Shown here in pieces: positions 9,305 to 18,170 of a stretch of DNA of 64,000 nucleotides. This stretch comes from Ryuthela nishihirai. Lineage: Eukaryota > Arthropoda > Arachnida > Araneae > Heptathelidae. Numbering within the stretch: position 1 is the first letter of the stretch; every line of letters starts with the position of its first letter. A program made the position numbers and the translations under genes. The notes below the pieces were generated by a model. That model ran no database searches, had not been told where the DNA came from, and saw only the letters and a list, made by a program, of their open reading frames with translations. The DNA lies in assembly GCA_038380435.1 (NCBI GenBank), contig JAWZYU010000004.1, forward strand, positions 21,178,001 to 21,242,000. The letters run 5' to 3'.

Positions 9305-9688
9305 GTTGTTGGGTTGTTTTACCTCTGAGCGGCACCTTTTTGCACACCAAGGGGTAAATGGCCAGGTCACATGGACCCCGAAGGCTCAGAGAAGGTTGGG
9401 GGAGGGGACCCACTGGAACAGCTGTTGGGAGACAGATGGTAGGCTCCCGTCAAAGCCATCCAGTGTGTTCTTTAACGTGCACAGGGTATGGCTCTCCCGC
9501 ACACGGTACCACGGCTTAATGTTCCATCCGACGGATGGCGGCCTTTCCAAGCCCATCGGTGTCCCCTACTGACCATGGGCGGGGCGGGGAATTTTGCGGA
9601 GATAAATCTCAACGCTGACCAAGCGGGACTCGAACCTGGGAACTACAGATTACGAGCCTGGCGCGCTACCGACTGAGCCACCCCCGCC
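9305..9688 (-). mobile_element. SINE-A copy inside the Tc1 relic
   Basis: Near-consensus copy. The target duplication is 9289-9304 and 9689-9704 (16 bp, two differences), so it landed in already coding-like transposase sequence. Confidence 0.93.
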
Positions 9689-9858
9689 CTGCAATTCCAC
9701 CCGAACTTTCGACCACCAGGTGTAATCCATGCCACGACGTGTTTCTGCTGTTGTGAGCGAAAAATGGACCCACAAGTTATTAGATAAGTGTGATAATAAA
9801 TTGTCTTTTCAGTGTACATTGGGAGACATTTTAACTGAGCTCTGATGGTTTGTGCTTT
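9689..9858 (+). pseudogene. Tc1-like transposase relic, extreme C-terminus
   Basis: One frame reads 'SMPRRVSAVVSEKWTHKLLD' and on to a stop at about 9856. 'ESMPRRV' a few residues before the end is a hallmark of Tc1-family transposases; here a stop replaces the residue before SMPRRV. The C-terminal tail is longer than the usual RxRGGPTRY-type ending. Confidence 0.75.
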
Positions 9859-10138
9859 CAGCATGACTTATGAATGGATGCAAACATTCATTACATATAT
9901 CCACTGAAAACGTGATTGAAATGAACAGGCCCAGATAAATTTGGGAGCAGTAGTGCTATTTGGCCTAAGCTCCTTTGGCCTAGGGGGCTTCAAAAATGCA
10001 TGTCATTGTCAAATTATATGCCAAACAAATGTAGGTAATGTCTAAATGTAAAACACTATAAATCGTTTTTATTATATAATTTAAAATTTCTTTTAATAAA
10101 TGATAGAAGATTTGATTTTTTAAAGTATCTATTAAAAA

Positions 10139-10525
10139 GGGGCGGGGGTGGCTCAATCGGTAGTGCGCCAGGCTCGTAATCTGTAGTTCCCAGGTTCGAG
10201 TCCCAGCTGGGTCAGCATTGAGATTTATCTCCGCAAAAATCCCCGCCCTGTCCACGGTCAGTAGAGGACACCGATGGGCTTGGAAAGGCCGCCGTCCGTC
10301 GGATGGGACGTTAAGCCGTGGCTCCGTGTGCGGGAGAGCCATACCCTGTGCACGTTAAAGAACACGCTAGATGGCCTTGACGGGAGGCTACCATTTGTCT
10401 CCCAACAGCTGTTCCAGTGGATCCCCTCCCCCAACCTTCTCTGAGCCTTCGGGGACCATGTGACCTGGCCATTTAGCCCATGGTGTGCAAAAAAGTGCCG
10501 GTCAGAGGTAAAACAACCCAACCCA
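10139..10525 (+). mobile_element. SINE-A copy with perfect TSD
   Basis: Full length; identical 12-bp duplications ATCTATTAAAAA at 10127-10138 and 10526-10537. Head begins GGGGCGGGGGTGGCTCAA. Confidence 0.95.
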
Positions 10526-10537
10526 ATCTATTAAAAA

Positions 10538-12137
10538 TATCCATTTATTTATATGGCTTTCGGAGTGGATGCCTCATGTATTTGACTTTCCTGATTTCCT
10601 ATTTTGATATCACTTTTCTCAAGTAATGAAAATCAGAAGCTTTGCCCAGAGAGCCCTTTATCATTTTCAGTTATCATCCGGATGGTTGAGAGGTTTTGGT
10701 TAGCAAAGGAACAACTGTTCTCATCGCAGAAGAGGTACAGACTCTGATGCTTTCTTCAGAAATCTCTTAAGGCGTATTACGCTGACAAGTTCCTGTCATA
10801 AACCACGACAGGCAATTTACCTCAGGAAATATTTGCTTATCTTTCATATAACTTATTTGCATTTTTTTTTACTTAAGAAGTTTCAGAGAAAATTGAATCT
10901 AAGAGGAAAAAAACTATCACGTAAGCGGGATGTTAGTTTAATGATCAGCACAGAGATTTTGAAGCTGTAAAGCATATCTAGTATAAATGTTAAGAAAAAG
11001 AGCTGGGAAGTTTAAGAAGAAGCTTTCCAGTTCAGAGTCCTATAAAGTAAGACTCAATTACTGTGCAGTCTCACGATTTGCCATACAGCGGAGTCGTTTG
11101 TCCGTATTCGGTGAGTTTCTGTTTACGTGGCAAATGGAAGAGGGAGGGGGGGGAGAAAGGAGAAGGGGGGCGCGGAATCTTTCACGAAAAGAACGATTTT
11201 CCTTCTCACAATAACTTCTCTTGAATTGCATCATCTCATTCTCGTCACGTGATCAAGTTCTTCTAAACCCGGAGGAGCATTTGCCTCAGCGAACGACGCA
11301 GCATCCACTGCGAACAAGGATTTCAGGGCGGGAGGTACGAAATTGCCTCCCCTCTCACGACATATGTGGCCACTTCGCAAGTTCCTCACGCCCACTCCGA
11401 CCGCGAGAGCTGTTCCCATGGCACAGAACAGCGCTCCGCATCCTCTGTATCTTGCGAAGTGACCTCTCAGTAGCGACGTGCTTGCGCATCGCAAAACCAT
11501 GCCTCGCGTTCACAATCTCGGCCGGATGCGTGTAAACTCAGTTTTTGCGTTCTAAGAAGGATTTGAACGTGTATTCATATCACGACAACTGGCCAGAGGA
11601 GGATGATCCACTCCAGCACTAGACAGAAGTGGCTGGGAGGGAGAGCATTACTGAGATGAAATAGAGAAAATAGCAGAGAGAAAGAAACGGCATGTGAGTA
11701 GAGGAGAAAAAAAACAAATGTGGTTTTTGAATGAGAAAGAAAGTTTCTTCCATGCAGTCTGTTATGCAAAAGAAGTGAAAGCAACGCGTGGCCAGCATCT
11801 TTTGTATGACGGACGACGTGTGGTGCTTACGGATGCCAGGGAGCATGCATTAGCTGTCTCCTCCTTCTAACTCGGAAAGAAATAAATATCCTCGACTGGA
11901 GAGAGCATCGCAACTTCTGACAACGTGTTAGATTTGAATCAGATCCTCTTAATGCAGAATGCATTGCAGAGTTCTCTGAAGCCTTCCAAGCAAATTTCGT
12001 GTTTCTCTCCCACTGCCTTGCTTTCCGATTAGCGCATTTGTCTTTGCAGTCTCCGCATAAAATGATATTTTTGAAAACGTAAAATGCAATTTTCAGTAAT
12101 TTCGTTTCGTTGCCACATCTCTCTCCATCAGGCAATG
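10538..12137. other. Non-repetitive stretch, no gene recognised
   Basis: About 1.6 kb without recognised repeats. 11090-11510 is more GC- and CpG-rich than its surroundings, with open frames on both strands that resemble no known protein. A purine run lies near 11140-11170. It could be cis-regulatory or 5' UTR sequence; nothing proves it. Confidence 0.4.
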
Positions 12138-12139
12138 TA

Positions 12140-12353
12140 CAGTCGCTCAAAAAAGTATCCGAACACTATGGTTGATTTCAAAATTCAGAAAAAATATCTG
12201 GCAACGATTTTTTCAGAAATTAGTGATCTGGCAACCTTCGTGTCACGTGACACGAAGGTTGCCAGATCACTAATTTCTGAAAAAATCGTTGCCAGATATT
12301 TTTTCTGAATTTTGAAGTCAACCATAGTGTTCGGATACTTTTTTGACCGACTG
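12140..12353. mobile_element. Pal-1 MITE, clean full-length copy
   Basis: 214 bp, TA at 12138-12139 and 12354-12355. The two halves are near-perfect reverse complements meeting at GTCACGTGAC, so the whole element is one foldback. It is the best reference copy in the window; only a few arm mismatches are visible, such as GAGCGAC versus GACCGAC. Confidence 0.95.
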
Positions 12354-12355
12354 TA

Positions 12356-13066
12356 CAATGAAACAGAAATATAAAGAGTTATTCAAGAACAGCAACGAGA
12401 TTTTTGCGAATCTCCGCATCAATTCACTATCGCTGGTTTAGATCATTTTTTGTCATCAGCAATGAAAGCGACTGATAATGTTCGACACAAAAATGGCTCA
12501 AGATCCTTTTTCCTCCTGGTTTCGGGTTTTCATTTCATTCACAAACTCTTGTAGATATATTAGGAGCAGGAGTTATAAAGAAAGTCGAAATTTGGAAACG
12601 AAATAATCCCTAATTTCAATCTCTATCTTGCAAATGATACTTAAAATGGTTCTTAGTACAGAAAGGCCTCATTTCGGGCAATGCAACCAGTTCATATGAA
12701 AACTGAAACTGAAGTACGTCAATTTATTTCTACTTTATGGCTCAGAGTGAAACCGTTTGAAGCCCAACAAATATAGTCACCGAAATCAATACAAAATTCC
12801 TGCCACATAGAAGTGTTGACTTATTTTCTTTCAACGTTTACACTCCGTAGAGTACGCATTTTTATTACCCATGTTCTTATTCTTTTTCTCCCGCTATTTG
12901 TCGGTTTGTCTGTTTGTGGATTTGTCAAAACAGTTGTTTCACCACATCTTTCGAAAGCGAGAAAAAAAACTTAATGATTTATGTGTCAAATAAAAGCGTG
13001 TGGCGGGGAAAGTGACATAAGCTCTGTATCATTTATCTTCCATCAGGGCCGCACTTACGCATATAT
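12356..13066. other. AT-rich DNA, nothing recognised
   Basis: No ORF with protein-like content and no repeat of the named families. Confidence 0.4.
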
Positions 13067-13454
13067 GGGCGGGGGGTGACTCAGTCGGTAGTGCGCCAGG
13101 CTCGTAATCTGCAGTTCCCAGGTTCGAGTCCCAGCTGGGTCAGCGTTGAGATTTATCTCCGCAAAATTCCCCGCCCTGCCCACGGTCAGTAGGGGACACA
13201 GATGGGTTTGGAAAGGCCGTCGTCCGTCGGATGGGACGTTAAGCCGTGGCCCCGTGTGCGGGAGAGACATACCCTGTGTTAAAGAACACGCTGAATGGCC
13301 TTGACGGGAAGCTACCATCTGTCACCCAACAGCTGTTCCAGTGGGTCCCCTCCCCCAACTTTCTCTGAACCTTCGGGGTCCTTGTAACCTGGCCATTTAG
13401 CCCATGGTGTGCAAAAAAGTGCCGCTCAGAGGTAAAACAACCAACCCAACCCCC
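13067..13454 (+). mobile_element. SINE-A copy
   Basis: Full length with a small body deletion near the 'CCCTGTG' segment. No clear TSD. Confidence 0.9.
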
Positions 13455-13641
13455 TTAAAAAAAGGGAAAATATGAAAACAATTGTTCCGCTATATCTTCG
13501 GAACGCGAGGGCCGAAAGTAACGAGCCACGCGTCAAATAGAAGCATGTGACATGGGGAATGTCACAGGTTGAATAAAAATCCCCTCCCTCCTCCCCAGAA
13601 AAGAGGAACAAGTAGAAATTATTTATATTTATTTACAATTT

Positions 13642-13836
13642 AAAAAAAACAACCCTCAAGCAGCTGCTTACCACAGAGGTCTGACTCTGTTGACTGTTAG
13701 CTTGTATGTCATAATAGAAGGTATATGAGGATGACGGGACCTCAGCAGATAGACAACTCAAACATCCATGCCTTTCCCGGGCTCGAATTCAAGTCCCTTT
13801 GATCAGTAGCTAAGCGCGCTAACCACCCGGACGGCA
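13642..13836 (-). mobile_element. SINE-B copy, diverged
   Basis: Matches the minus strand of SINE-B: a tail with CAAGCAGCTGCTTACCACAG, a central 'GACCTCAGCAGA' block, and a tRNA-like head with GCTAACCAC. The B-box region is mutated (CTCGAATTCAAG). Confidence 0.8.
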
Positions 13837-14285
13837 AGAGTTGAGTAATAACCTAAAAAAGACAAAAATATTTTTCGAAAGCGAGGGTCGAACGTAAGTG
13901 TTGTAGGGCAAATGAAAGCTTATGACGTGGAGAGTATTATGGGATATCAAAATGTAACCTCTCTTGCTTTATTTTCTTCCCTAAAGAAAGGGAAATGTGA
14001 AAGTAGTTCTTCTGCTATATATTACGAACGCTAAGAACTACAGTTACGAGAAATTCACAGAAATATTTCGTGATTCAGAACTTTTCGCCTATTTATACCA
14101 CGATTTAAATAAAATTATCTTGTAAGCATATTTACTTCGTGATTCAATTGAATCTCTGTTTCCAAAACCTTGCGACACATTGCAACGATGGGCGCGGGCA
14201 GACGCTATTAATGCATTCACTGTTGTTGACAACTTTCTTACATAAAATTTCCCCCATTGCATTTTTTTAGGTAATTATTCCACTC
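13837..14285. other. AT-rich DNA, nothing recognised
   Basis: Two loosely similar 'CGAAAGCGAGG..CGAACGTAAG' stretches occur here and near 12950 and 13500 (shared 'AAATGAAAGC'/'ATAGAAGCATGTGAC'), suggesting an old low-copy repeat, but I cannot define its ends. Confidence 0.35.
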
Positions 14286-14480
14286 TTGCCGGGACTGCAA
14301 GCGGTTAGCGTATTGGCTACTGATCAAAGAGAACTAGGTTCGAGTCCCGGGTAAGGCATGGGTGTTTCTGTTGTCTTTCTGCTGAGGTCCTGCCATCCTC
14401 ACAGACCTTCTACTATGGCCTATAAACTAACAGGTTCCTGTCAGACCTCTATGGCAAGCAGCTGCTTGAGGGTTTTTTAT
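14286..14480 (+). mobile_element. SINE-B copy, diverged
   Basis: Head 'GCAAGCGGTTAGCGTATTGG' and B box GGTTCGAGTCC are followed by the SINE-B body (CTGCTGAGGTCCTGCCATCC) and the tail GCAGCTGCTTGAGGG plus a T-rich end. Confidence 0.85.
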
Positions 14481-15130
14481 TTTATATTAATATAAATAAT
14501 TTCTTCTTGTTTCAAATGCTTCTTTATGAGTATATTCATTTCTTATTTGGAAGTGAGAGGCCGGAATGAAAATAAATGATGGCAATGGAGGAGAAAAGAA
14601 TTGGTCCCTTTAAAATCATCCCCAAAGCATAATTCTAACAAGCATTCCTTTGCTTTTACATTCCTTTGCAGAATTGCATTTATCTTTTCTCGTCTACTTA
14701 GCAATATCTTCTACATCAAATATCCTCAGAGATGGTTGCAATTTAATTGTCGCTGCTTGCAGACGCGTTGCATCGTCACAATGTGCGTCCTTCGCAGAGG
14801 ATGAATTCGATATAATCCAAACGGAAAAACAAACATTCAAGACGATCCACGATGATTTGGAACCCTTGGCAAATATTTTTTCTTACAAATTTGCTGCTTT
14901 TAATTAAATTCCAGTTAAAGAATAGGAAAACGAATCTCTGCGATATTAAATCCCACGACTTTCGCCAAGGAAGATTGGATATTTCAGTGACGAATTGTTT
15001 CCGGCGTTGCTTGCTTCAATGATCCCAAAGAAAAAAAATCATTATGATCAGTTTTTTTATCGCTTAATCTCTAGAAGGGTTTAAAAAAGAAACCTGGTTT
15101 CGTCGTCATCTCATTCACTTCAGCAATATA
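14481..15130. other. AT-rich DNA, nothing recognised
   Basis: Two overlapping plus-strand frames at 14601-14907 look like chance ORFs, with no conserved protein character. Confidence 0.4.
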
Positions 15131-15515
15131 GGGGCGGGGGTGACTCAGTCGGTAGCGCGCCAGGCTCGTAATCTGTAGTTCCCAGGTTCCAGTCCCAGCT
15201 GGGTCAGCGTTGAGATTTATCTCCGCAAAATTTCCCCGCCCTGCCCACGGTCAGTAGGGGATACCGATGGGCTTGAAAAGGCCCCGTCCGTCGGATGGGA
15301 CGTTAAGCCGTGGCCCCGTGTGCGGGAGAGCCATACCCTGTGCACGTTAAAGAACACGCTGGATGGCCTTGACGGGAGGCTACCATCTGTCTCCCAACAG
15401 CTGTTCCAGTGGGTCTCCTCTCCCAACCTTCTCTGAGCCTTCGGGGTCCATGTGACCTCGCCATTTAGCCCATGGTGTGTAAAAAGTGCCGCTCAGAGGT
15501 AAAACAACCAACCCA
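15131..15515 (+). mobile_element. SINE-A copy
   Basis: Full length. Flanks 'TTCAGCAATATA' and 'TCTCAGTAATATG' look like a diverged TSD. Confidence 0.92.
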
Positions 15516-15745
15516 TCTCAGTAATATGTCGGGCGTCATAACCACTAGGCTACAACAGACACTAACACTAGTCACACAAGTTAGCTATTTCGTCAACGAT
15601 GTGCATTTCTAACAATAGCATTTAAGCAATTTTGCTGATTAGCCAGTGGCGTCATCTATTATCAGAAATCGAGCAGCCACGCTGCCACATTTCATGGAAT
15701 TTGAAAAATAATTCAGTAAAAATCTATCACAGGAAAACATCCTGT
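15516..15745 (-). repeat. Third dispersed tRNA-like repeat (SINE-C candidate), copy 1
   Basis: On the minus strand a tRNA-like head 'GTAGCCTAGTGGTTATGACGC' lies beside a segment CCACTGGCTAATCAGCAAAATTGC. The second segment is repeated in opposite orientation at 16692-16715, also beside a tRNA-like stretch. Confidence 0.45.
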
Positions 15746-16105
15746 ACAATCTCTCAAAAAAATATCCGAACACTATAGTTATTTACAGAATTCAGAAAAA
15801 CTATCTGGCACCGATTTCTTTAGAAATTAGTGATCTGGCAACCTTCGTGTCACGTGATTACAGAATTCAGGAAAAATATCTGGAGCGTGTACAGCAACTG
15901 TACACGCTCTAGTTTGCTGTGAACGGTAACTGCACACGCTCAATATTTCCGTGAGTGAGCCCACACGATCTAGTATCAAAATAATATGACCCCCTACAGT
16001 CGCTCAAAAAAGTATCCGAACACTATGGTTGATTACAAAATTCAGAAAAAAATATCTGGCAACGATTTTTTAGAAATGAGTCATCTGGCAACCTTCGAGT
16101 ACGTA
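15746..16105. mobile_element. Pal-1/Pal-2 composite plus a partial second Pal-1
   Basis: Left Pal-1 half from 15746 to GTCACGTG, then a Pal-2 inverted repeat (15880-15990), then TA 15995-15996 and a new Pal-1 left half from 15997 that decays after ~105 bp. The left end is mutated (CAATCTCTC). Confidence 0.8.
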
Positions 16106-16294
16106 CTTGGAGACGGTTGTTCTAAGTGGAGACGGTTGTCCTGAGTGGAATTTGAACCCACATTTTTTTTTTCAATTAATTATTTCAAGTGTTTCTTGTC
16201 TGCGGGACATTTCCTGTGATACTTTATTACTGAATTAATTATATAATGCTATTAGCACGAGTGAGAAATATTACTACCATTCTTTCCGATTATA

Positions 16295-16684
16295 GGTGGG
16301 CGGGGCGCGCCCCTATAATCGGTAGCGCGCCAGGCTCGTAATCTGTAGTTCCCAGGTTCGAGTCCCAGCTGGGTCAGCGTTGAGATTTATCTCCGCAAAA
16401 TTCCCCGCCCTGCCCACGGTCAATAGGGAACACCAATGGGTTGGAAAGGCAGCCGTCCGTCGGATGGGACGTTAAGCCGTGGCCCCGTGTGCGGGAGAAC
16501 CATACCCTGTGCACGTTAAAGAACACGCTGGATGGCCTTGACGGGAGGCTATCATCTGTCTCCCAACAGCTGTTCCAGTGGGTCCCCTCCCCAACCTTCT
16601 CTGAGCCTTCAGGGTCTATGTGACCTGGCCATTTAGCCCATCGTGTGCAAAAAAGTGCCACTCAGGGGTAAAACAAACCAACCC
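16295..16684 (+). mobile_element. SINE-A copy with an aberrant head
   Basis: TSD CGATTATA at 16287-16294 and 16685-16692. Instead of GGTGGCTCAGTCGG the head contains an inverted copy of the target: CCGATTATAGG (16286-16296) is mirrored by CCTATAATCGG (16312-16322). The A box is thereby destroyed. Confidence 0.92.
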
Positions 16685-16825
16685 CGATTATACATGCCGC
16701 CACTGGCGAATCAGCAAAATTGCGGAAATGCTAATGTGTCACACTGTTGCAGAAATGTGGCGGTCTAGCAGTTGTGATGCCTGGAATGCTTCTGGGAGAT
16801 GTGGTTTCGATTCCCACTTAGAAAA
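16685..16825 (+). repeat. SINE-C candidate, copy 2
   Basis: CCACTGGCGAATCAGCAAAATTGC followed by a tRNA-like stretch, with an A-box-like 'GGCGGTCTAGCAGTTGTGATGC' region and a B-box-like GGTTTCGATTCCC. Inverted relative to copy 1 at 15.6 kb. Confidence 0.45.
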
Positions 16826-16884
16826 ACCATTTTTACTTTCAGCTATTTTTTTCAAAAGAAGATCAAAGTAACACTTTTCACCGG

Positions 16885-17226
16885 AAAAGTTTGGATACTT
16901 CTTTTGGAACACCTGTGGTGTACTGTAAACATAATTCGCAGAATACGGACATCCGATTACTGCTGAACGATACTGTGACACACTGAAACACTTGCTAGAG
17001 GCCATTAGGAGGAAACGCCCTGGTCTCCTTAGCAAAGCCATCGTTCTCATTAATGACAACGCCCACCGCACACAGCAAACAAAATTTTAAGATTTGCTGC
17101 GACAGTTTTGGTGAACGGTTCATGGTCATCCGCCATTCAATCCCGATCACTCTCCACTCACTTTCCACCTTTTTCCACGCTTGAAAGATCACTTGGGAGG
17201 ACGTTGTTTCACCACAGATGAGGAGG
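16885..17226 (+). pseudogene. Mariner transposase relic, first piece
   Basis: The plus strand reads 'ITAERYCDTLKHLLEAIRRK', 'SKAIVLINDNAHRT', then after a stop 'HPPFNPDHSPLTFHLFPRLK' and 'GGRCFTTDEE'. These match the mariner C-terminal half (HDNARPHT and HPPYSPDLAPSDYHLF type motifs). The second catalytic Asp position survives in 'INDNAH', but the third (SDYHLF) is changed to LTFHLF, and stops are present, so it is inactive. A SINE-A interrupts it at 17227. Confidence 0.85.
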
Positions 17227-17594
17227 GTTGGGATGTTTTACCTCTGAGCGGCACTTTTTTGCACACCATGGGCTAAATGGCCAGGTCACATGGACCCCGA
17301 AGGCTCAGAGAAGGTTGGAGGAGGGGACCCATTGGAACAGCTGTTGGGAGACAGATGATAGCCTCCCGTCAAGGCCATTCAGCGTGTTCTTTATATGGTA
17401 TGGCTCTCCAACACACGGGACCACGGCTTAACTTCCCATCCAACGGACGGTGGCCTTTCCAAGCCCATCGGTGTCCCCTACTGACCTTGGGGAATTTTGC
17501 GGAGATAAATCTCAACGCTGACCCAGCTGAGACTCGAACCTGGGAACTACAGATTACTAGCCTGGCGCGCTACCGACTGAGCCAACCCCGCCCC
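17227..17594 (-). mobile_element. SINE-A copy inside the mariner relic
   Basis: Identical 12-bp TSD CAGATGAGGAGG at 17215-17226 and 17595-17606, within the codons for 'TDEE'. Small deletion near the NVHRV-equivalent segment. Confidence 0.95.
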
Positions 17595-17735
17595 CAGATG
17601 AGGAGGTGCAATGTGCTATCACTATATGGTTGAATCACCAGGGACAGAATCTTTATGCCGACAGAATGGATAAGCTCATTACACGTAGCTGCAAGTGTTT
17701 GAATATTTGTGATCATTATGTTGAAAAGTAGTGTA
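17595..17735 (+). pseudogene. Mariner transposase relic, C-terminus
   Basis: Resumes in frame with 'DEEVQCAITIWLNHQGQNLY', 'CKCLNICDHYVEK' and a stop near 17733. 'CLN..GDYVEK' is the usual mariner C-terminal ending. Confidence 0.87.
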
Positions 17736-17867
17736 TGGGTTGAGGTTTCACTTTGTATGATTGGTTGTGTACATTAAAGATGCCTGGTATGACATATAGA
17801 CCTAGTAACTTTACTTTCTGATCCACAGACGTGTATATTCGTGAAATAACAGAATCTCTCAGATGCA

Positions 17868-18117
17868 AAAAAAACCCTCAAGCAGCTTTTTGCACAGAGG
17901 TCTGACAGGAGCCTGTCAGTTTATATGCTACAGTAGGAGATCTGAGAGGATGGCAGGACCTCAGCAGAAAAACGACACACACATCCATACTAGAAGCAAT
18001 ACTAGAAGGTCTGTGAGGATGGCGGGACCTCAGCAGAAAATATGAATACCCGGGGCTCAGAACCCAGGTTCCATTAATCAGTAGACAAACGCGCTAACCA
18101 TTCGGCCACGGTACGGC
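17868..18117 (-). mobile_element. SINE-B copy with internal duplication
   Basis: The GACCTCAGCAGA block occurs twice (about 17960 and 18025), giving ~250 bp rather than ~205. The head ends TTCGGCCACGGTACGGC. Confidence 0.88.
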
Positions 18118-18170
18118 TCAGATACTGGTAGTAATTGGTTAGCTAAATATAGAAGAAAAATATAGAAGAC

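Noticed and set aside
9643..9690. tRNA gene (Thr-like anticodon loop CTCGTAA with A and B boxes)
   Set aside because: The same head occurs in dozens of copies joined to a SINE body with TSDs, and the acceptor stem does not pair as in a functional tRNA; it is a SINE head.
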